Source of the DNA: Actinidia chinensis
Lineage: Eukaryota > Streptophyta > Magnoliopsida > Ericales > Actinidiaceae
NCBI GenBank assembly: GCA_009663005.1
Contig: VIGQ01000308.1
Coordinates: 17,501-27,500 of the forward strand
Length of the DNA stretch: 10,000 bases
Direction of reading: 5' to 3'
The notes below the pieces were generated by a model. It made no database searches. It had not been told where the DNA came from and saw only the letters and a list, made by a program, of their open reading frames with translations. Shown one piece after another: positions 1-6,387 of the stretch (position 1 is the stretch's first letter; the number at the start of each line of letters is the position of its first letter). The position numbers were made by a program, and so were the translations under genes.

Positions 1-466
1 AGTAAAAAAAAAAAAATCAAGATCAAGGGGTATTAAAAAGAAAAAATACAAGGTGTATAAAATTTTTCATAATTTTTTAATATATAAATTCAAAGTGAAA
101 GTAAAAAAAAAGAATAAAGGGGTCTTAAAAAAAAATAGAGATGGGATTAAAAAATTAATTAAAGGGTATTAAAAAAGAATAAAATGGTTTGAATGGGCAA
201 AATTATAATTTAGAAAGCAATAAGAAAAAAAAATTGAAAGTAAAAAAGAAAGTCCATCAAGGTGTGGGGATATCAGGGTGAAAAAAACACTCTCTTATGT
301 TAGTTTAATTAAATTAGTTAATTTTCTGAGAAAGTTATGAGATTACTTATTGTGATTGTTTTTTATGTTAATTTTTATTATCTTCTGCGATGAAAAAATT
401 AAAATTGATTGAAAATATATTTTTATTTTTTTTGCATAGTTGCCCGTGGGCACGGGCAATTACTAG
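1..466 (+). mobile_element. 3' part of a probable non-autonomous Helitron
   Basis: A-rich, non-coding sequence with loose recurrences of a 'ggggtattaaaaa' / 'aagggtattaaaaa' phrase (around 26, 118, 163), ending at the hairpin-plus-CTAG terminus annotated separately. Non-autonomous plant Helitrons are typically AT-rich, lack coding capacity, carry no terminal inverted repeats and insert between A and T; the base after CTAG here is T, as expected. The 5' TC end was not identified and may lie outside the window, so the left boundary is only the window edge. No Rep or helicase coding sequence is visible. The 3' end is much better supported than the assignment of the whole A-rich stretch to the same element. 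Confidence 0.5.
440..466 (+). terminator. Helitron-type 3' terminus: GC hairpin plus CTAG
   Basis: A perfect 9-bp stem (TTGCCCGTG at 440-448 with CACGGGCAA at 451-459) with a 2-base loop is followed three bases later by CTAG at 463-466 and then T. A short GC-rich palindrome just before CTRR is the hallmark of Helitron 3' ends, where it is the rolling-circle termination signal. The stem stands out because the surrounding sequence is almost pure A/T. The spacing to CTAG is shorter than in many families, which is the main reservation. Confidence 0.72.
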
Positions 467-628
467 TATATATATATGTACCCAACTATTTAATTTATTT
501 AATGGGTATGTCAAGAATTTGTATATTATTGATAACACGAATTTATACTTCTAATACCGTGTATAATTCACTGAGATCTAGAAGACATGATTATCATCAT
601 TTGTGCTAAATGTTCGAATGATTGGTTA
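467..628 (-). mobile_element. LTR end plus degenerate primer-binding site, remnant
   Basis: Read on the minus strand, an LTR-like segment ends '...gaattataca' at 560 and is followed by a degenerate match (about 548-559) to the TGGTATCAGAG primer-binding site that plant Copia elements use for initiator Met-tRNA. The same junction with similar flanks occurs at 9192-9263, which argues that this is a repeat family rather than chance. The remnant is bounded on the left by the Helitron end at 466 and on the right by the MITE at 629, so it looks truncated by both insertions. A short AT dinucleotide run lies at 468-477. Small plus-strand reading frames crossing this stretch have no protein character. 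Confidence 0.4.
620..628 (+). repeat. left target-site duplication of the MITE
   Basis: GATTGGTTA here and AACTGGTTA at 984-992 flank the 629-983 element directly and agree at 7 of 9 positions. Nine bases is the duplication length typical of Mutator-like elements. The two mismatches fit an old insertion. Confidence 0.55.
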
Positions 629-983
629 GGCTTAATGGCAAGTTTGGTCCCCAACGTATACCTTTTGTTCAATTGTAATCCCCAATGTATTAATTGTATT
701 AATTTAGTCTTTTATGTTTTAAATGTGTATTTAAATGGTCCCTACTCTCCTCAAAAAATTATTTTGTATATAGAATTTCATGAAATATTATAAATTTCTA
801 TATGAAAATCTATGCATTTTTAAAATTTTTATTTGAAATTTTTTTATTTTTAGTAATTTTTTTTTGGAGTAAGGACCATTTAAATACACATTTGAAATAT
901 AAGAACTAAATTAATACAATTAATACATTGAAGACCACAATACGATACAAGTTATACGTTGGGACCAAACTTATCATTAAGTC
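629..983. mobile_element. Mutator-like MITE with long terminal inverted repeats
   Basis: The first ~125 bases (629 to about 755) are the reverse complement of the last ~125 (about 860-983) with high similarity: both ends read inward as g(g/a)cttaatg, then aagtttggtccc, later ttaattgtattaatttag, then aatgtgtatttaaatgg and a 'tactc' motif. Similarity continues weakly through the A/T-rich middle, so the element could fold on itself almost completely. It is about 355 bp with no coding sequence, i.e. a non-autonomous element needing a transposase from elsewhere. The 9-bp near-duplicates at both edges support these exact boundaries and a Mutator rather than hAT assignment, though the superfamily remains inference. 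Related sequence recurs in the inner ends of the inverted repeat at 1509-2966. Confidence 0.75.
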
Positions 984-992
984 AACTGGTTA
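984..992 (+). repeat. right target-site duplication of the MITE
   Basis: AACTGGTTA matches the left flank GATTGGTTA (620-628) at 7 of 9 positions. The dispersed direct repeat copy 1 starts immediately at its right edge. Confidence 0.55.
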
Positions 993-1300
993 ATAAGTAG
1001 ATTCATACTTGAGATCCACCGGGTATCTTCCATTCGAACCAATCCCTCCACATGAAAAAAAAAAGAGAGAAAGAAAAATTAAATACCTCATCATCAGATT
1101 GAGATTTGATTGGAACCATTCATAATTAGGAGGATCAACTTCCGTCGAGACCGGATTTTCCCTTCTGCCGGAAAAGGGCTCGACGAGATTAAGTCCATCT
1201 TTTCCAGCACAAAGGTTTGGCCATTGTTGAGCTCTGTTTGGAGGATTTTTCCACTTGATCTGAAAAACATGGAGACAGAGGAAACTTGGGTTTCCTAAAG
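992..1300 (-). repeat. dispersed ~300-bp direct repeat, copy 1 (gene-like)
   Basis: This block matches 4023-4319 in the same orientation over its whole length. Shared landmarks are 'ataagtagattca', 'cttgagatccaccgggtatc', a pure A run, 'ggaaccattcataat', 'ccgtcgagaccgg' and 'taagtccatctttt'. On the minus strand copy 1 is open as part of a 115-residue frame (990-1337) that includes EVDPPNYEWFQS; copy 2 has EFDPPYYEWFQS at the same place. After that motif the minus strand passes a 'gatgag|gtat' junction resembling a splice donor, followed by a pyrimidine run and AT-rich sequence. This looks like an exon plus part of an intron, possibly captured by a transposon. I do not recognise the protein. 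The C-terminal part of the frame (a poly-F stretch from the A run) is not credible coding sequence. Confidence 0.7.
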
Positions 1301-1508
1301 ACAAGTTGGCGATCCATCTTTCTCTACAGCCGCTCACTATCTGACTAAATTTAAAGATGAAGTGTTAGTCTCACAAGCACGTATCACTAATTTGATGGTT
1401 ACTAATTAATTAATTGATGAAACAGGATTCTACGTCTAACCGAAGGAAGCTTGGTTAGCTGGCGATTCTGACTCGAGAGCTATCAATACGATCACCGTCC
1501 AAATACGG
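1301..1508. other. unassigned spacer
   Basis: Less A/T-rich than its surroundings. It includes 'ttaattgatgaaacag' before 'gattctacgtc' near 1427, which resembles an intron-exon junction on the plus strand, but the following frames are soon interrupted and no partner donor can be assigned. No similarity to another part of the window was seen. It sits between direct repeat copy 1 and the left arm of the large inverted repeat. Confidence 0.4.
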
Positions 1509-2018
1509 CGGATTTTTAATGATTTTTATAGAATCTTTTCATATTAGTATTTTTTTTTTTAAAAACAATTACTTTTTTGTACTTTTGATTCGTCTTTAAA
1601 GATGAAAACCAAAAAGTAATTTTTTTTTACAAAATGACTAAAAAAAATTCAAAAAACAAAAATATTGTGAATGCAAAATTTTAAAATTGAGATATAAAAT
1701 TTTATGAAATTTTTATTTTTTTCAAGGATTATAGGGATGAATGATTCAATTGGTATATTAGGGACTAAAATGTGTGTACAAAATCTTGGAGACCAAAATT
1801 GCCATATGTTTTTTTAGGTCCAGAAGTCCCTAACTCTTAACAGTAAATAGTATAAACTGTGGCGTAGGACCATTTTAAAAACACATTTTAAACTTTTTTT
1901 TTCCTTTTCTTTGGTTCCTCTTTTTTTTTGTTTTTCTAGGGCGGACAAAATTAATATAATTGTTCATAAAACCCCACAATAAGACAAAGGTAATAGCATC
2001 AAACTTGTCAATTAAGCC
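1509..2018 (+). repeat. left arm of large inverted repeat
   Basis: Reverse-complement partner of 2528-2966. Outer ends match as CGGATTTTTA (1509-1518) with TAAAAATCCG (2957-2966). Strong internal matches include 'tatattagggactaaaat' (about 1755-1772), 'gaccaaaattgc' near 1790 and 'aactcttaacagtaaat' (about 1832-1848), each found reversed in the other arm. The inner end, 'caaacttgtcaattaagcc' at 2000-2018, resembles the MITE terminal repeat at 971-983. The arms are imperfect (indels, A/T tracts), so the structure is old or was assembled from related but different copies. Confidence 0.75.
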
Positions 2019-2527
2019 AAAACAAAACTTCCAAAGACAAAAGTTAGATATTAATCAAGGAAACTGGTCAACATTGGCCACCTATTCCACGTGGTGACAA
2101 TTCAAACGATAGCTCCATTTGATATTTGATTAATTACATTAACATGTGAATAACGTTTTTATTGTTTTGGTCTGTACTAAAAGAGCCAAATGCCATTTGC
2201 CCATTAATCTTGGCTCCGTTGTATAGCTTTTCGACTATTTTTTAAAGCGATAAAACAAAAAAAACATAAAAGGAATTGGCTGTTGTGCTTTTTTGTTGAT
2301 ATTTTTTAGTTCATTTTTAACTAAAGATAATGTCAGAAAAACAAAAACTAAAATTAAAATTTTTTAAAACAGTTAAAAAAAACTTGACTTTACAAACATT
2401 ATCAAATGGATCCCTTGTCAACACCACTTTTTCCTTTCTCTTCTCCTTTCGGCAGCAGTGTCTGGATCTCTCAATGAACCTAAGCATGACACAAAGCCTT
2501 TCTCATCTGAAAAACATTTTTTAAAAA
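2019..2527. other. centre of the inverted repeat, with a trapped exon-like fragment
   Basis: About 509 bp separate the two arms. Most is A/T-rich without recognisable coding sequence. A CACGTG G-box core is at 2088-2093. The right third holds the exon-like block described at 2461-2509. A 64-codon plus-strand frame at 2330-2524 crosses that block in the wrong orientation and is Lys/Leu/Ser-rich, so it is not taken as a gene. Confidence 0.5.
2461..2509 (-). pseudogene. degenerate exon-like fragment, related to 8421-8470
   Basis: On the minus strand this begins after a 'ttttcag'-like acceptor with codons for DEKG, then parallels the fragment at 8421-8470, which encodes DEKGLEVMLSFIEKIQ. Here a one-base length change after the G codon shifts the frame; in the shifted frame VMLRFIER can still be read. 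So coding similarity persists while the frame is broken, as expected of a captured or duplicated exon that has decayed. The protein family was not recognised. It lies in the centre of the large inverted repeat, a position in which Mutator-like or foldback elements often carry host gene pieces. Confidence 0.5.
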
Positions 2528-2966
2528 AACTTAATAAGGTAATTTATTGTATTGTGGTCCTCATTATACCAATTGTATTAATTTCGTCTCCATATTTGAA
2601 ATGTGTCTTTAAATGGTCTCTACTCTAAAAGTCATATGATTTACTGTTAAGAGTTATGGGCATTCTGGACATTAAAAAAAAAAATAGCAATTTTGGTCCC
2701 CCAAAATATTTTGTACTCATATTTTAGTCCCTAATATATCAATTGAATCAATTCATCCCCATAATCTAGAAAAAATAAAAAGATTCATAAAAATTCATAC
2801 CTCCAATTTTTAAATTTTCGCATCTCACAAATATTTTCCTCTTTCTGAACTTTTTTAGTCATTGAAAAAAAACTACTTTGGTTCTCTTGAAGAACGAAAG
2901 AAAAAGTACAAAAATTAAAAATTTTGAAAAAAAATTCATAGAGATGAAAGCTTTTATAAAAATCCG
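2528..2966 (-). repeat. right arm of large inverted repeat
   Basis: Reverse complement of the 1509-2018 arm, including 'atttactgttaagagtt' near 2640, 'caattttggtccc' near 2690 and 'ttttagtccctaatatatc' near 2722. The inner end starts 'aacttaataagg' at 2528 and continues with 'ccaattgtattaattt', matching the MITE ends at 629 and 983 but lacking the 'tttggtcccaacgtata' portion, an apparent internal deletion. Possible outer flanking duplications (aaatacg at 1501-1507, aaatatg at 2969-2975) are offset by one to two bases and not convincing. Confidence 0.75.
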
Positions 2967-3333
2967 ATAAATATGATTAAATATTAAAGGGATTTGTCAA
3001 ATTATTATACGAATCCATAAAGAATGTCTGGATACGAATAAACAAGGATTTGAAATCACAAAGAAAACTCACCATTATATTTTTCTCGAGCAAAAATAGT
3101 TGTTATTGACAAGTTCCACACATTCTCTACCCTCTCTTATCGTCGGTCTTCCTCTCTCATTATCTTCTTCTTACATATAATTTTGCATACTTTAATAAAA
3201 ATCTTAGAGCGTCCCTAAATATGATTAAATTTACTTAACTTCTTTTTTTAATGTCTGAAACAAATAGCAAAAGTATCTGCTCAATGGAAAATTTGGACAA
3301 TTTCAAGGGGATAGAAACTATTGCCTGAAACGA
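2967..3333. other. unassigned AT-rich stretch flanked by short direct repeats
   Basis: 'ataaaaatc' followed shortly by 'taaatatgattaaat' occurs at about 2956-2982 and again at about 3195-3230, with a longer gap between the two words in the second copy. A pyrimidine-rich segment (3120-3175) lies between. Nothing else could be assigned. Confidence 0.4.
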
Positions 3334-3367
3334 GAAATGAAAGAAGGCAACCAACATTACCTAATTT
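3334..3367 (+). repeat. short block shared with 9157-9187
   Basis: 'gaaatgaaagaaggcaacc' followed by 'aacattacctaattt' matches 9157-9187 apart from three single-base indels. Read on the minus strand, 'attagGTAatgttgg' looks like a donor, and an AG near 3325 like an acceptor, but the implied intron would be only ~36 bp, too short for a plant, so I do not call splicing. An 82-codon minus frame (3281-3529) crosses this block and has no recognisable domain. Confidence 0.5.
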
Positions 3368-4022
3368 AGGTATCACATTGACCTTCCTGGTGATGATCAC
3401 AAAAACGGATCCCAAATGACAGGAGCCCAATTGCATTAGGCTGGCAATGTCATCATCACCTAATATATAGCAGTCATAATCCTTTTCAGGACAAAAAAAA
3501 AATGCACACACAAAAATGAGCAAATTCATTGACCTCCCTGAATTTTATATTAAATACTTCACTTTGCTTGTAGTTATTGAAAGTCACTGGTATTTGGATT
3601 ATCAAGATTTTGTACTGCCATCCAAGGAGCTAAAGTTTTTCTGGAAAAGACTTAGTGTATTAGAAGGGATTTTCTTTTCTTAATTTCTTGGGAATCTCTG
3701 TTTTGAAGATTAATATAGGGGTAGTGTATTGATAAATGATGGTGTTTAGAGGGGAAAAAAATAAGTAATATATATTTTAACTAGCGTATTGAAAAGAAAA
3801 AAGAAAAGAGAATGCCATGCGTAAGGCATTTAAGCCTTTTCTACCAAAAACTTATTATTACCAACTAGGCCAAATTGACAGCAAGGGAAAATCTTGAAAA
3901 TAATTTCAAAAGTAATAAATATAAGTGATATTTTAAAAATTATAAGAAATATAGTTGTATTTGTCAAAAATTTAAAAGTGAGAGAACTTTTTTTAGAGAG
4001 AGAAAGCGCAAAATGTACCATA
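3368..4022. other. unassigned AT-rich stretch
   Basis: No supportable gene. The word TAG(T/C)GTAT recurs at 3653, 3722 and 3782 (spacing 69 and 60 bases), perhaps by chance in this composition. A 63-codon minus-strand frame (3830-4021) is hydrophobic and Phe/Ile-rich, as expected from A/T-rich DNA, and is rejected. Confidence 0.4.
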
Positions 4023-4319
4023 AATAAGTAGATTCAAACTTGAGATCCACCGGGTATCTTCCATTCGAAACAACCCTCACGTGAAAAAAAAAAGAGAAAG
4101 AAAAAATTATATACCATCGGATGGGGATTTGGATTGGAACCATTCATAATAGGGAGGATCAAATTCCGTCGAGACCGGAGTTCCTTCTGCCGAAAAAAAG
4201 GTGCATCGACGAAGCTAAGTCCATCTTTTCAAGACACAAAGTCTGGCATTGTGGAGCTCGATTTGAGGATTTTTACACTTGATCTAAAACCATGGCAAGA
4301 GAAACTAGGTTTTCTGAAG
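4023..4319 (-). repeat. dispersed ~300-bp direct repeat, copy 2 (gene-like)
   Basis: Same orientation and order of landmarks as 992-1300, with scattered substitutions and small indels. The minus-strand frame carrying EFDPPYYEWFQS is interrupted just upstream by a stop (within the reverse complement of 'aagctaagtcc') and downstream by TAA after SPSDGI. Copy 1 is open across the same region, so copy 2 has lost its frame. Similarity starts abruptly at 'aataagtagattca' in both copies and fades after the 'catgg...gaaac' segment. Copy 2 directly precedes LTR-like sequence at 4320-4679 and might be part of the same element. Confidence 0.7.
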
Positions 4320-4679
4320 GTTGTTTGAGCACGTACATTGTCTTCCTAGCCTTGATCTTCCATTTTTGGAGTGCTTTCAGATTCCGGAAGGGTAGGTACT
4401 ATTCCATCAACGACCTCCCACAAGTCATCCTCAGGGCAAGAATTAATACGACTCCGCCAACTCTGATAGTTGTGGTTGAGGAGAATCAAGATGCAGTGGT
4501 CAAAAGTACTAAAGAGTTTGTGTCTAAGTTAAAGTGTCTTCCTAGATTGTGTGTGTACTACTTTTTATGTGAGAAATAGTCATCTCTTGTAAGTGATAAT
4601 GTATGTGTTGTACACAAAGTTAAGTGTTACAATTGCTTGTAATCAATAAATTATTGTGATTGTTTTGTCAAACTCTTCA
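4320..4679 (+). mobile_element. probable 3' part of an LTR (R/U5-like)
   Basis: The segment ends ...CTTCA at 4679, two bases before a sequence resembling a Met-tRNA primer-binding site, which is the layout of a 5' LTR of a plus-oriented Copia-type element. An AATAAA signal lies at 4645-4650, near the end, with T/G-rich sequence after it as in an LTR polyadenylation region. The left boundary was not found; the LTR may include direct repeat copy 2. A 95-codon plus frame (4292-4579) crosses the segment and shows no known domain; I treat it as incidental. Without a second copy of the LTR in the window the call depends on the end plus the primer site. Confidence 0.45.
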
Positions 4680-4681
4680 TT

Positions 4682-4699
4682 TGGTTATCAAAGCAAGGT
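4682..4699 (+). other. degenerate primer-binding site (initiator Met-tRNA type)
   Basis: TGGTTATCAAAGC compares with the plant Copia consensus TGGTATCAGAGC, with one inserted T and one G-to-A change. It follows a CA-ending LTR-like sequence by two bases. In a live element this site anneals the tRNA that primes minus-strand DNA synthesis; the changes suggest a decayed copy. Confidence 0.45.
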
Positions 4700-5016
4700 T
4701 GGATCGGGGTAGCCGTTGGTGAAATAGTCGTGCACGATTTGGTGAATGTGAGCTTGTGGCTTGTTGGTGAAGAAGAGAGAGAGTCCCACCAAGTCACGAT
4801 GGTGGATCTTGCGACAAAAACAACTAGTGGGTAGGATCATAAGATTGTTGAGTGCTTGACACTCTCTTTCTTTCATTTCCACAAATGAAGACCCATCCTA
4901 TTATGGGACCAAGGAATAATTCTAGAGGCCACACACCACTCCATGCTCAAGATGCTTCTAATGAAACTTCCTTCATATTTCAGAACATTCTAGCACCACC
5001 AAAAGATTTAGTATAG
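4700..5016 (+). pseudogene. leader and short broken reading frame after the primer site
   Basis: Downstream of the primer-site-like sequence is a ~185-bp segment of leader character, then an ATG at 4885 opening a 43-codon frame (MKTHPIMGPRNNSRG at its start) that stops at TAG 5014-5016. Position and orientation fit the start of a retrotransposon gag, but the peptide is too short and shows no recognisable Gag or zinc-knuckle motif, so this is inference from context only. The frame following the stop is not open for any useful length. Nothing resembling protease, integrase or reverse transcriptase follows, so any element here is heavily deleted. Confidence 0.3.
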
Positions 5017-5117
5017 TCCATATTACGCTTAGAAGGACGAAAGGACTCTAGCAAAGTCTAGATATTTTTTGAAAAAATATCACGGAAAGATCTAGGTTCA
5101 TCCAGAAGCAATGTACC

Positions 5118-5435
5118 CTGAAAACGTGGATCGTTGCGAGTACAGGGAACGTGGTTACAGGAACGCAAACGTCATATCTGCAGAACGTGGTACAGCTAGG
5201 GGATACTGCAAACGTTTTTCCAATTACAACGGTTTTTCAATTAATAAAGACGATCTTTAATTTATTTAGGTATACTGCCACGTTTCTAATTACTTCTTAT
5301 AGTAGATTGGATGGTATCATTGTACACATATTTTTTACATAAAATTCACTTTTCAAGACTTAAATAATGATGTGGCACATTATTTTTCGGAACGCTACAT
5401 TATCATGTTCCGAATCGCGAACCAACCACGTTTGG
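5118..5435. promoter_or_regulatory. cluster of ACGT cores
   Basis: ACGT occurs seven times within ~310 bp: starting at 5124, 5149, 5169, 5185, 5212, 5280 and 5428. Three read AACGTGG and two at the far end read CCACGTTT, the opposite orientation. Two near-identical words, GGGAACGTGGTTACAG and GCAGAACGTGGTACAG, lie ~37 bases apart. ACGT-containing boxes bind plant bZIP factors (ABRE/G-box type), so a regulatory reading is possible. Equally, this could be subterminal repeats of an unrecognised transposon. No nearby gene gives support to the regulatory reading. Confidence 0.3.
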
Positions 5436-5439
5436 GATC

Positions 5440-6369
5440 ATGCGATCCAGATCGCAATTCGTTAGGGATGGTGTGAATTGTGATAATCCTGTCCGGAAGA
5501 CTCCGAAAAATTCAAGAGAGATAGTGATGATCTTTCAACTGCTTCCAGCAAGATCCTTAACCTTCCTTCCCGACCTCCCCAACACATATCGAACAGTACT
5601 CACCGAATCTATCACAAATTAAAGAAAACAGAATAAAATAAATCACAACATCAACAGCTTATGAAGGAAGAAACAATCCTAAAATAACCCTCCAACCAAA
5701 ACAACCGAAAAAATAGCACAAAACAAAAAATTCTATTGGACACCGAAAGATATCAACCGACAGAGGAGGAGGAAAGACGCATTTGAATCTCAACTTCATA
5801 TTTTGTGGAAAATTGGAATTTGCTTCGAAAAATTGTTGTTTGGCTATCTCAATCCTTGCTCTAGTTTCACAAGTTTGAGTTGGAAATTGGGTGTTAATTA
5901 AAAAGGCTGATTTGATACTAACCATACACTGATCTTCGTCGAAATCTTATAAAAAAATTCCCAACTTATCCTAAAACCCATTTTAACCATTTAAAGAAAA
6001 CATTCCAATGCTCCGATTCCTACTCTCTTAAAAACATTCCATATTCGTTTGAAAATTGAAAAATCTTTGTCTATGCCTTACTTTGATGAAAAATTAGGAT
6101 TTTCACCTTGATTCAATACGAATTTGGTGACAGATTGGAGCTCATATTTGCCTTTTCATATCAAATCTAAATTTGAAGAAAAGAATTGGTGAATGATTGG
6201 AGATGCACTTTACAGATAGATATGAGTTCGAAGAACTTGTTCCGTATCAGAATTCAGAGAGAGAGATTGAATTTCACTTCCAATTTGTATGCGTCAAAAG
6301 TGACCCTAGACTCATATTCGAGCGATCCATTGTAAACGCATCGTGAGAGAAACGAGAGAGAGACGGAGA
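5440..6369. other. unassigned stretch of gene-like texture
   Basis: Composition is less A/T-biased than the rest and lacks long homopolymers up to about 6250, which suggests former genic or UTR sequence. On the minus strand a consensus-like donor (attcg|GTGAGTACT) is present near 5600 (reverse complement of 'agtactcaccgaat'). No ORF is supportable: a 60-codon plus frame (5440-5622) and an 88-codon minus frame (5659-5925) show no domain. Read on the minus strand, a CT-rich tract (around 6340-6390) followed by moderately complex sequence resembles a plant 5' UTR region, but no credible coding start follows. Confidence 0.35.
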
Positions 6370-6387
6370 AGAGAGAGAGAGAGAGAG
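6370..6387. repeat. (AG)9 microsatellite
   Basis: Nine uninterrupted AG units sit inside a wider GA-rich zone (6340-6390), with a further short GA run near 6253-6263. GA/CT tracts are common in plant 5' UTRs and core promoters and bind BBR/BPC proteins, but no gene start could be tied to this one. Confidence 0.85.

Noticed and set aside
409..793. Two overlapping plus-strand frames (66 and 68 codons)
   Set aside because: They cross the Helitron end, the LTR remnant and the MITE terminal repeat; composition is that of A/T-rich DNA and no motif is visible.
2330..2524. 64-codon plus-strand frame
   Set aside because: Lies antisense to the exon-like fragment at 2461-2509 and begins in a Lys-rich A tract.
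3281..3529. 82-codon minus-strand frame and a putative 36-bp intron inside it
   Set aside because: No recognisable domain; an intron of that size is too short for plants.
3830..4021. 63-codon minus-strand hydrophobic frame
   Set aside because: Phe/Ile-rich product expected from random A/T-rich DNA; no supporting context.
4292..4579. 95-codon plus-strand frame with an N-terminal hydrophobic patch
   Set aside because: Overlaps the repeat and the LTR-like segment; no family resemblance, better explained as incidental frame inside an LTR.
4688..4882. 64-codon minus-strand frame
   Set aside because: Antisense to the presumed retroelement leader; no motif.
5151..5622. Plus-strand frames of 63 and 60 codons
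   Set aside because: No domain, no conserved start context, and the first runs through the ACGT cluster.
5659..5925. 88-codon minus-strand frame
   Set aside because: Longest frame in the gene-like stretch, but its C-terminal half is low-complexity hydrophobic and no family is recognisable.
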